DNA of 64,000 bases from Pseudomonadota bacterium (GTDB taxonomy: Bacteria > Bdellovibrionota > UBA1018 > CAIMNF01): positions 93,201 through 157,200 of the forward strand of contig JAIXWV010000041.1 in NCBI GenBank assembly GCA_027491115.1, written 5' to 3'. The translations under genes and the position numbers were made by a program. This document shows positions 16,607-23,881 of this stretch, one piece after another (positions within the stretch are counted from its first letter, which is position 1; every line of letters begins with the position of its first letter). The notes under the pieces are model-generated. The model was not told the DNA's origin. It worked only from the letters and a program-made list of their open reading frames with translations, and searched no databases.

Positions 16607-16685
16607 TCGGGGGTGCCGGTTGACGGGAAGGCAACGCTCTCCCCGCAACGAAAATTGAGTTGAAATGGAGGGGACGGTGCGAGGG
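16607..16685. repeat. 79-bp module, copy 2
   Basis: Copy of 16359-16437, offset 248 bp. A second shared 17-bp block follows each copy (16551-16567 and 16691-16707), but the distance is 108 bp shorter here. The second unit therefore looks like a shortened copy of the first. Confidence 0.8.
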
Positions 16686-16761
16686 GGCTGCCGAAGGAGG
16701 CGTCACCATGATCCGCCAACCCCTTGATCTTAATCAGCTCAAGCAGATCCACGAAAAAAGA

Positions 16762-16793
16762 GTACAGTGTACACAATTTAGTGTACGGTGTAC
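16762..16793 (+). promoter_or_regulatory. GTAC operator array over the pump promoter
   Basis: Four GTAC half-sites at 16762, 16769, 16783 and 16790 form two copies of GTAC-N3-GTAC exactly 21 bp (two helical turns) apart. The second overlaps a -10-like TACGGT (16784-16789) that ends 6 bp before the ATG. This fits binding of two dimers of a TetR-type repressor, probably the one encoded just downstream of the pump. Confidence 0.6.
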
Positions 16794-16795
16794 TC

Positions 16796-19700
16796 ATGAA
16801 ACCTGACTTTCTGCAAAAATACTCGCGTGTCATCCTTGTGGTGGGCTTCAGCCTCATGTTGTTCGGCCTTCTCAGTTACTTCGTCATGCCGAGCCAGGAA
16901 GATCCCACCATCCGGAACCGCAACGCCGTCGCCACCCTCGTCTACCCGGGAGCGGGTCCGGAAAAAATCGAGCGATTGGTCCTGCGTCCCATCGAAGACG
17001 CGCTCGGTTCGGTATCCGGTCTCAAGGAGGTCGAATCCGAGGCACGCCTGAATGTCGCCATCCTGAAACTCCGCTTGCGGGATGACATCAAAGAAATCAG
17101 TGAGACCTGGCGTGAGGTGGAGCGGGCTCTCGAGGAAGCCCAAGGCCAACTACCAAAAGAGGTGAACCGCCCCCTACTCGATTTCCATGTGCTGGATATC
17201 GAATCCGTAGTCATTGCGGTGACCGGCTCTGACAATCTGGTGGAGCTCCGGAATGCGTCGCTGACCCTGAAAGACGCGCTCCTGAAGCTGCCGGATGTTG
17301 CCCGAGTGAAGCTCTTCGGAGATCCGGGTCCTGAAGTCGCCATCACCGTGAATCCGGAAGCCATGAACCGCCACGGGATCAGCGCGGGACAACTGTATTC
17401 GGTTTTGAAATCGAACAACTCCGCAACTCCCACCGGATTCATCGTGGACCGGAACCAGCGGATCGTGCTTGAGCAGGATAACGACGCAAAAAGCCTCGAT
17501 CAGCTGAAACGCTTGCGTTTTGAAACGGGCAAACTCGAGGAGGTGGAGCTGTCTTCCTTCGCCCGGGTCGACCTGACCACACAAAACCCGCCGCAAGCCG
17601 TCTTCCGGTGGAACGGACACCCTGCCATCGGACTTGGAATCGTCGCGAAAGAAGCCATCAACATTGTCGCCTTCGGTGACCGGATCCGAAACGATCTCTC
17701 CGCCATAGAAAACTTGATCAAACCCTTGAAAGTCGAAATGGTGGCGTTTCAACCGAAACGTACCGAGGATCGACTACGGGACCTCTTGTGGAGTCTTTTC
17801 ACCGGGATCGTACTCATTGTTGCTTTCCTGAGCTGGACCATGGGTGCCCGAACGGCTTTTGTGATCGGGTTCTCGGTACCCGCGATCAGTCTCATCGGAC
17901 TATTCGCCTACTTTCTGATGGGAGGAGTGATCCATCAAATCTCCATCGCAGCCTTTGTGATCTCCATCGGGCAATTCATCGACAACATCATCGTCATTGT
18001 CGACAGCATGAAGCGAAAAATGAATCGCGGGATCAGCCGCATCGAAGCCGCCGAAGAGGTCTCGAAGGAACTGCAGCGCCCGATGCTTTTTGCAACCCTC
18101 ACGGGGATCTGTGCCTTCCTCCCCATGCTTGCCTCCGAAGGATCCACCGCGGACTTCGTGTTCTCCTTACCCTTGGTTGCAGTTCTGACCCTGATTGTGA
18201 GTTATTTCTTCGCGATCTTTTTCGCCCCACTCCTCGCCGCTCATACCCTGGAATCCGAGCAACGCGAGGTGAAACTCCCCTGGGCTCAACTCGAAACACT
18301 CGTTTCATCGCTCGCAGTCGGTCCGTTCAAAAGGATCGGCCTTCTGGTCCTGTTGATCCTGGCCGTTTCCATTGCATCCTGGATTGGAGTGAAAAAAGAG
18401 TTTTTTCCCGAGTCCGATCGCAATGAGTTCCTCCTGACCTTCAATCTAAGCCCAGCATCCGACATCGTCGGAACACTCGAAGTCTTGAAATTCGCTGAGG
18501 AACGCCTACGAGAACTGCCCGAGGTCACCCAGGTGGCCGCATTCGCGGGAGGAGGAATCCCGAGATTCTACTACAATCTACCGAACCCGCTCCGGGCTCC
18601 CCAATCCGGCCAGCTCCTGGTCACCACCAAGAACTCAATGGACGTGAAGGGAGTCGGACTCAAAATGGAGGAACTGCTGACACTCAAGTTCCCCCAGGTC
18701 AAGAATGTCGCGCACTTTCTCCAACAAGGCCCTCCGATCAATGCCAAGGTCGAAGTTCAAGTCTTCTCGGACTCGAAAGAGCGTAGACAGGCCTTGATTC
18801 AAAAGGTCGAGCAGCTGTTCCGGAGTGAAAAAGGGCTCCGGGGAATCCGAACCGATCTGGACGAGCCCCTCCAGGTGCTCCGCTTGATAATGAACGAAGA
18901 GAAAATGGCCCAAGCCGGTCTCAGCCGCGAGGAAGTGAACTTGGCCTTGGCCCTCCACAGCACGGGCGTGGAAGTGACCCAATTCCGATCGGGTCGGGAG
19001 CTCGTACCGGTCAGGCTGAAAACCCTCACCCATGTCCAGACGACCGAGAAGGAGCTCGGACGGGTGCTGGTGAAACGCGGACGGGATCGGGACTACCGGG
19101 CACAAGAACTGATTCGGTCCGATCGCGAGCCGGAATCACCCTTGATCCGCCGCCTGAACTCCGCCCCTTTTTCAAGGGCCCTTGCTGATCTGACGCCCGG
19201 GTACAGCTATGATCAAGCTCTCGGGACTCTTCAACCCAAACTCGCGGCGATTCCGCTCATCAACGGGGAAAGGCTGGCGTTTGCCGGTGATGCCAAGGGT
19301 GCCGGCGAAGCCAACGCATCGATCTTCCGCATCGTACCGATGGCGATGCTATTCCTGGTGGTCTTCCTTCTTCTTGAATTCCGGTCGATCCGGAAGGTCC
19401 TGATCGCCCTCACCGCTCTTCCGATCACAGTCCTAGGTATCTTTCCGGGTTTGTACCTCGGGAGAGCCCCGTTCGGATTCATGTCTCTGCTCGGACTCTT
19501 GGCATTGGTCGGGATCGCGGTGAACAACATCATCCTGTTGCTCGAAGCCATGGAAGACGAAGTCTCGATACAAGCTGCGATCGCCTCGAGATTCCGTGCG
19601 ATCTTCTTGACGACCACGCTCACTCTCCTCGGATTGATCCCCCTGGCACTCGAGGACTCCTCACTCTGGCCTCCATTGGCCTGGACGATGATTTCAGGAC

Positions 19701-21079
19701 TGATCACCGGCACCTTCGCAACTTTGGTTGTCGTACCGGCCCTGTACCGTCTTGTTTTCCGTTCCAAAACCAAGCTGACCCCTACGGGTGGTCTGAGTCT
19801 GATGCTCGCTCTCTTGCTCATTCACCTCACCCCTCCGGCACAAGCATCGGAAAAACCGTGGACGATCCAGGAAGTCATCGAGCGAGTCCATCAGACGCCG
19901 GAGTCGAGGGCATCCGCACTCGCTCCCCGATCGGCGCAGGAACTCAAAAAAGCGACCGACCACTCGGCTTTTCTACCTCGGCTCACCATGGGAGGTGAAT
20001 TCTTCCAGCGGAACCGTGACCTCACCCTCACCACACCGTTCGGACCTCTCCTCACTGAGGAAAGTACCCGATACCAGGCCCAAATCGAGTTGCGCCAACC
20101 CTTGTTCAACAAAATGAAAATGTGGAACGATCGTGACGCACAAGACAAACACCTCCAGTCGGAGATCGCTCACGACACCCAGAACCAGAGGGACCTGGAG
20201 TTCGCTGCAGCCGCACAAAGCATCGAAATCCTCATTCTGGAAAGGCAGTCACGATTCATGACAGACTCGGCGGAGCTGTTGACCACCAGGCGTCGCAATG
20301 TCGCCCGGGCCATCGAGAAAGGACGTCTTGGAAGATCGGACCTCGTAAAACTCGATCTGGCCTTGGAACGGTTGAAACAACAACAAGAGGAAGTCGGAAC
20401 ACGGATCCGGAACCTCAAATCAGAACTCGCTGAGCGACTGGGCTTGGAAGGCTTGATCAGTCTCCAATCACCACCCTTGGTGAGTCCAAACGGAATCCGG
20501 GACCTTGAGAAACTCGAAAGCCCTGCCCTGAAAGCAAAAGCCCTCGAAGCCGAAGCCGAATCGTTTGCTGCCCAAGCCCGAGGAACCCAAACATCCTTCA
20601 TTCCAGCTGTCGACGGGTTTGCGCGGGCCCTGAGTGTTGATGGCAGGCGTTTGAACGAAAAGCTGTGGAGTGAGGTCGGACTCAGCATGAGCTGGGAGAT
20701 CTTCGGAGGCGGCGCACGAGGTCCGCAAGGTCGAGCTTTGGCGCTCAAGGAGGAGTCACTGAGGCTTCAATCCTTGGGACTTCGTAGGACCCAGAAACTC
20801 GAGGAAGCCGAGGCGCTCCGCAACCTACGGGACCGGCTGAGCTGGAAAGCCCGTGTCGAGTCTCTCTACCCACAGGCCAAGCTCGTTGCAGAAAACGAGG
20901 CCAGGCGGTATTTTGAAGGTCGAGGTAACTTGAACGACCTCGTCGAGGCGGACAGTGTTGAGTTGGAATTGGAGCGTGACAAAGACCTGAGTGCACTCGA
21001 GGCTTCAATGGCCTGTTATCGAGTGATGGCACTGAAGGGGCTCAAGGTGAACGAACGATGCAAAATCGAAGTCCAATGA
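16796..21079 (+). CDS. RND efflux pump fused to a TolC-like outer-membrane factor
   Basis: One uninterrupted 1427-residue frame. Residues 1 to ~985 form an RND permease: an N-terminal TM, MPSQEDPTIRNR, a porter domain, the TM4 segment ISIGQFIDNIIVIVDSM (the proton-relay aspartate kept, the next one Asn, a common variant), a second porter half and the TM10 segment VGIAVNNIILLLEAM. At about 1003-1020 there is a signal-peptide-like stretch (MLALLLIHLTPPAQASE), followed by ~405 residues of TolC/OMF type with long coiled coils and two repeats. RND-OMF fusions are known in Bacteroidetes CusA-like proteins. No periplasmic adaptor (MFP) gene is adjacent. The internal ATG at 19802 lacks a good ribosome site, so separate translation of the OMF is possible but not favoured. 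Substrate unknown. Confidence 0.85.
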   Translation: MKPDFLQKYSRVILVVGFSLMLFGLLSYFVMPSQEDPTIRNRNAVATLVYPGAGPEKIERLVLRPIEDALGSVSGLKEVESEARLNVAILKLRLRDDIKEISETWREVERALEEAQGQLPKEVNRPLLDFHVLDIESVVIAVTGSDNLVELRNASLTLKDALLKLPDVARVKLFGDPGPEVAITVNPEAMNRHGISAGQLYSVLKSNNSATPTGFIVDRNQRIVLEQDNDAKSLDQLKRLRFETGKLEEVELSSFARVDLTTQNPPQAVFRWNGHPAIGLGIVAKEAINIVAFGDRIRNDLSAIENLIKPLKVEMVAFQPKRTEDRLRDLLWSLFTGIVLIVAFLSWTMGARTAFVIGFSVPAISLIGLFAYFLMGGVIHQISIAAFVISIGQFIDNIIVIVDSMKRKMNRGISRIEAAEEVSKELQRPMLFATLTGICAFLPMLASEGSTADFVFSLPLVAVLTLIVSYFFAIFFAPLLAAHTLESEQREVKLPWAQLETLVSSLAVGPFKRIGLLVLLILAVSIASWIGVKKEFFPESDRNEFLLTFNLSPASDIVGTLEVLKFAEERLRELPEVTQVAAFAGGGIPRFYYNLPNPLRAPQSGQLLVTTKNSMDVKGVGLKMEELLTLKFPQVKNVAHFLQQGPPINAKVEVQVFSDSKERRQALIQKVEQLFRSEKGLRGIRTDLDEPLQVLRLIMNEEKMAQAGLSREEVNLALALHSTGVEVTQFRSGRELVPVRLKTLTHVQTTEKELGRVLVKRGRDRDYRAQELIRSDREPESPLIRRLNSAPFSRALADLTPGYSYDQALGTLQPKLAAIPLINGERLAFAGDAKGAGEANASIFRIVPMAMLFLVVFLLLEFRSIRKVLIALTALPITVLGIFPGLYLGRAPFGFMSLLGLLALVGIAVNNIILLLEAMEDEVSIQAAIASRFRAIFLTTTLTLLGLIPLALEDSSLWPPLAWTMISGLITGTFATLVVVPALYRLVFRSKTKLTPTGGLSLMLALLLIHLTPPAQASEKPWTIQEVIERVHQTPESRASALAPRSAQELKKATDHSAFLPRLTMGGEFFQRNRDLTLTTPFGPLLTEESTRYQAQIELRQPLFNKMKMWNDRDAQDKHLQSEIAHDTQNQRDLEFAAAAQSIEILILERQSRFMTDSAELLTTRRRNVARAIEKGRLGRSDLVKLDLALERLKQQQEEVGTRIRNLKSELAERLGLEGLISLQSPPLVSPNGIRDLEKLESPALKAKALEAEAESFAAQARGTQTSFIPAVDGFARALSVDGRRLNEKLWSEVGLSMSWEIFGGGARGPQGRALALKEESLRLQSLGLRRTQKLEEAEALRNLRDRLSWKARVESLYPQAKLVAENEARRYFEGRGNLNDLVEADSVELELERDKDLSALEASMACYRVMALKGLKVNERCKIEVQ

Positions 21080-21702
21080 CCCTGAAAAAGAAAACTGGCG
21101 TTGCCCCCGAAAAAAGCCTGAAGGCCCGCTTGATGGCCTCAGCGATCCTGAGCCTGAAGAAACAGGGTGCTCATGAGCTCTCGATGCGGACGATCGCGCG
21201 CAACGCCGGTTGCAGCACGATGGCCACCTACCGCCATTTTGAATCAAAGGAACACCTCCTGTCAGAGATCGCGTGTGAGGGATTTCGTGAACTGAGAGCC
21301 GAGATTGATGCAGGGGTGAAAGCCCATCCTGATGATCCCCTGAAACAACTCGAAGAAGTCGGTAACCGCTACATTCGCCTTTCGTTGAAAAAACCCGAGC
21401 ACCTGATCACCATGTTCGGGTCGGTCATCGAGGACTATCGTCGCTATGACCATCTGGTCCAGTGTTCGGAGAATGCCTTCTTCGGTCTGGTGGAAATCAT
21501 CAAAAGCTGTCAGGAAAAAGGCCTGATTCCGCCGGGAGACCCCGTTCGCAAGGCAGTCGCCTGCTGGTCAACGGTTCATGGATTCGCGATGCTTCTCGTG
21601 AACGGAAACCTGGACTGGCTCAATATCACTTTGAAAAACTCGGAAGAATACGGAAGCTTCGTGGCCCGTTCGGTGATCGGGGGATTATTGAGCAAAAATT
21701 GA
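21076..21702 (+). CDS. TetR family repressor, probable regulator of the pump
   Basis: 208 residues. The N-terminal helix-turn-helix reads ILSLKKQGAHELSMRTIARN then STMATYRHFESKEHLL, a standard TetR domain with the YRHF recognition helix. The C-terminal ligand domain contains AVACWSTVHGFAMLLVNG, typical of the WHG-containing TetR subgroup. Start ATG at 21076 overlaps the pump stop (ATGA); an ATG at 21058 would add 6 residues. Location and the GTAC array upstream of the pump suggest it represses the operon and therefore itself. Confidence 0.88.
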   Translation: MTLKKKTGVAPEKSLKARLMASAILSLKKQGAHELSMRTIARNAGCSTMATYRHFESKEHLLSEIACEGFRELRAEIDAGVKAHPDDPLKQLEEVGNRYIRLSLKKPEHLITMFGSVIEDYRRYDHLVQCSENAFFGLVEIIKSCQEKGLIPPGDPVRKAVACWSTVHGFAMLLVNGNLDWLNITLKNSEEYGSFVARSVIGGLLSKN

Positions 21703-21728
21703 GGCTAGAGGCGTCACCGCCCCCGGTC

Positions 21729-23261
21729 TCAATCCGCCCGCTGCTCGATGGTCTTCTTCTTACCGAAGGACTTGAAGCCGGATTTTTTGAAATCCTTCTT
21801 GAATCCGTCTTTCTTGAACCCGTCTTTTTTGAAGCTTTTCTTGAAGTCCTTCTTGAAGCCGGGGCGTTTGGTGAACTCTGTTTTGCTTGCGGCAAAGCTT
21901 CCTTTGCCCGCCATGAACTTCGGAGTCGCATCGATGAGCTTGATCTCGCGAGACAGAAAGCGCGCTACGATCTCTTCTTTGGTCATGTTCTCAATCGCCG
22001 TGCTCCAACCGGTCGCAATGAGCGCCTCTTCGATCGCAATCACGGTTTTTGATTTGCCCGCATCTGCCGGCAAGAATCCCACGAGCTTCCGCTCCATCTT
22101 GAGCTTCATCACCTCGAGCGGGCTCGGCATCACGCCCGGCATGAGCTTCGTTCCGGTCACCTGCTCGATCTTGCCCACGAGCCAATTGTGGCTCGGAGTC
22201 ACGAAACTCCAGGCAATCCCCTCTTTACCGCCCCGGCCGGTCCGGCCGACCCGGTGGATGTAAAGGTCGAGCTCGCGCGGGAGCGAGTAATTGATCACAT
22301 GGGTGAGGTCCTTCACATCGATGCCTCGGGACGCGACATCGGTGCAAACCAGAATCGTCACTTCTTTCGCCTTGAACGCCCGAAGAGTCCGTTCACGGGC
22401 ATTCTGCTCCATGTCTCCGTGCAGGCAATCGACCGCATAGCCGTGGAGCTTCAGCAAATCCGTGAGCTCAATCACCGATGCCTTGGTCTGGCAGAAAATG
22501 AGCCCGTAAAAGCCCTCTACTGTGTCGATAAGCGTCTCAATGGTCTGGTTCTTCTGATGGTCCTGAACCTTGAAATAATACTGTGCCACCGAGCTGGCCG
22601 TGTCGGTCGCTTTGCTGACCTGCACCTGCTTGGGCTTCGTCAAAAACTCATCTGCGATTTTGCGGACCTCCGGGCTCATCGTTGCCGAAAAGAGCCAGGT
22701 CTGGTGCTTCACTTTCTGGTTCACGCGCTCGAGAATCGTCTCGATCTCCTCCTTGAAGCCCATCGAGATCATTTCGTCGGCTTCGTCGAGCACCACCACT
22801 TTGAGTGCATCGAGATTCAAAGTCCCGCGGTCCAGGTGATCAATGATCCGTCCAGGAGTCCCCACCACGATACTGGCGCCGTCCTTCAGCGCCCGGAGCT
22901 GGCCTCCGTAATTCGAGCCGCCGTAGATCGCGAGCGCCTTGGTCGGCTTGTAGCGCGCGAGCAGATTGATTTGTTCTGATACTTGCTTGGCGAGTTCTCG
23001 CGTCGGGCACAAGATCAGCGCCTGCACGCCTTTGGCATAAGCGTCGATCGTTTCTAGAATCGGAATCGCGAATGCGGCCGTCTTGCCTGTTCCAGTGCCG
23101 GCGAGACCCAGAAAATCCGTTCCCCCTTCGAGCAACAGCGGGATCGCCTGCTCTTGCACGGGCGAGGGCGTTTCGAACCCCAATTCCGCGATGGCCCGGG
23201 CCACCTCGTTACTCAGTTCGAAGTCTTCAAAACGGACGGGGATTTTTTCAGGTGATTTCAT
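21729..23261 (-). CDS. DEAD-box RNA helicase
   Basis: 510 residues. Helicase core motifs in order: Q motif (GFETPSPVQEQAIPLLL), AGTGTGKTA, PTRELAKQ, VGTPGRIIDH, VLDEADEM, FSATM, the C-terminal ARGIDV-type segment (CTDVASRGIDVKDLTHVINY) and HRVGRTGR. The tail is a run of lysine/phenylalanine repeats (KKDGFKKDGFKKDFKK), a basic RNA-binding extension. This matches CsdA/RhlE/DbpA-like helicases in ribosome assembly or cold RNA unwinding. ATG 23261 (MKSPEKIP) is preferred; ATG 23279 would add six residues and sits just after GGTAGGTGG. Both are possible. Confidence 0.93.
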   Translation of the reverse strand: MKSPEKIPVRFEDFELSNEVARAIAELGFETPSPVQEQAIPLLLEGGTDFLGLAGTGTGKTAAFAIPILETIDAYAKGVQALILCPTRELAKQVSEQINLLARYKPTKALAIYGGSNYGGQLRALKDGASIVVGTPGRIIDHLDRGTLNLDALKVVVLDEADEMISMGFKEEIETILERVNQKVKHQTWLFSATMSPEVRKIADEFLTKPKQVQVSKATDTASSVAQYYFKVQDHQKNQTIETLIDTVEGFYGLIFCQTKASVIELTDLLKLHGYAVDCLHGDMEQNARERTLRAFKAKEVTILVCTDVASRGIDVKDLTHVINYSLPRELDLYIHRVGRTGRGGKEGIAWSFVTPSHNWLVGKIEQVTGTKLMPGVMPSPLEVMKLKMERKLVGFLPADAGKSKTVIAIEEALIATGWSTAIENMTKEEIVARFLSREIKLIDATPKFMAGKGSFAASKTEFTKRPGFKKDFKKSFKKDGFKKDGFKKDFKKSGFKSFGKKKTIEQRAD

Positions 23262-23347
23262 AAAGTTGACGCGGAGCATACGCCACCTACCCCCAAATAG
23301 CCAGCACTCATTTCAAATTTAATCAGGCCCCTTTTCTCACCCTCGGT

Positions 23348-23353
23348 TAGGAT
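23348..23353 (+). promoter_or_regulatory. -10 element of the hotdog gene
   Basis: TAGGAT ends 7 bp before the ATG. The AAGGAG in between touches the ATG and is too close to work as a Shine-Dalgarno, so a leaderless start is likely. No clear -35. Confidence 0.4.
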
Positions 23354-23360
23354 CAAGGAG

Positions 23361-23816
23361 ATGAAAAAGTCCACCCTGATCAAATGGATGAGCCTCTGGC
23401 CGCCCTTCTTGGGTGCTGGGATCCGGGTGAAGACCCTGAGCCCAGACTTCCGCCTGATCGAGGTCGAAATGGGTCTCCGCTTCTGGAATCGCAACTACGT
23501 GGGGACCCACTTCGGGGGCTCCCTTTATTCCATGACCGATCCGTTTTTCATGCTGATGCTGATCGAGAACCTGGGACGGGACTACATCGTCTGGGACAAG
23601 AGTTCGAGCATCCAGTACAAGCGCCCGGGACGCGGGACGGTCCGGGCTCGCTTTGAACTCTCCGAGGAGCAGATCCTCACCATCAAGCAGGCGGCCGACG
23701 ACAACCCGAAAACCGAACATGAACTTCAGGTCGAGGTGACAGATGAGTTCGGACAGGTGATTGCAAAAGTCTCGAAGCTCCTTCACATCAAAAAAAAACC
23801 GGAAATTCGACCATGA
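23361..23816 (+). CDS. DUF4442 hotdog-fold protein (thioesterase-like)
   Basis: 151 residues of the DUF4442 family, a branch of hotdog thioesterases. Typical features are an N-terminal WMSLWPPFLGAGI, then RLIEVEMGLRFWNRNYVGTHFGGSLYSMTDPFFML, which is the central hotdog helix region, and a beta-rich C-terminus. The Asn/His-containing NRNYVGTHFGG loop is the likely active region. Acyl-CoA or acyl-ACP hydrolysis is expected from the fold, but no substrate can be named. Confidence 0.8.
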   Translation: MKKSTLIKWMSLWPPFLGAGIRVKTLSPDFRLIEVEMGLRFWNRNYVGTHFGGSLYSMTDPFFMLMLIENLGRDYIVWDKSSSIQYKRPGRGTVRARFELSEEQILTIKQAADDNPKTEHELQVEVTDEFGQVIAKVSKLLHIKKKPEIRP

Positions 23817-23881
23817 TTCAATCATTTTAATGATTCAAAATCCTGTTTCCTGAGAAACAAATCACATGAGAAGATTCAAAC

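Noticed and set aside
16529..16644. Possible second tRNA on the minus strand (T-arm-like GTTCGCATCC, matching GGGGAGAG/CTCTCCCC ends)
   Set aside because: The span is about 116 nt, the T-stem has a mismatch and no D-arm or anticodon arm can be formed. Treated as repeat sequence.
17940..18010. Asp-Asn instead of Asp-Asp in TM4 of the RND domain as a sign of an inactive pump
   Set aside because: The DN version is common in functional RND families, so it is not a defect signal.
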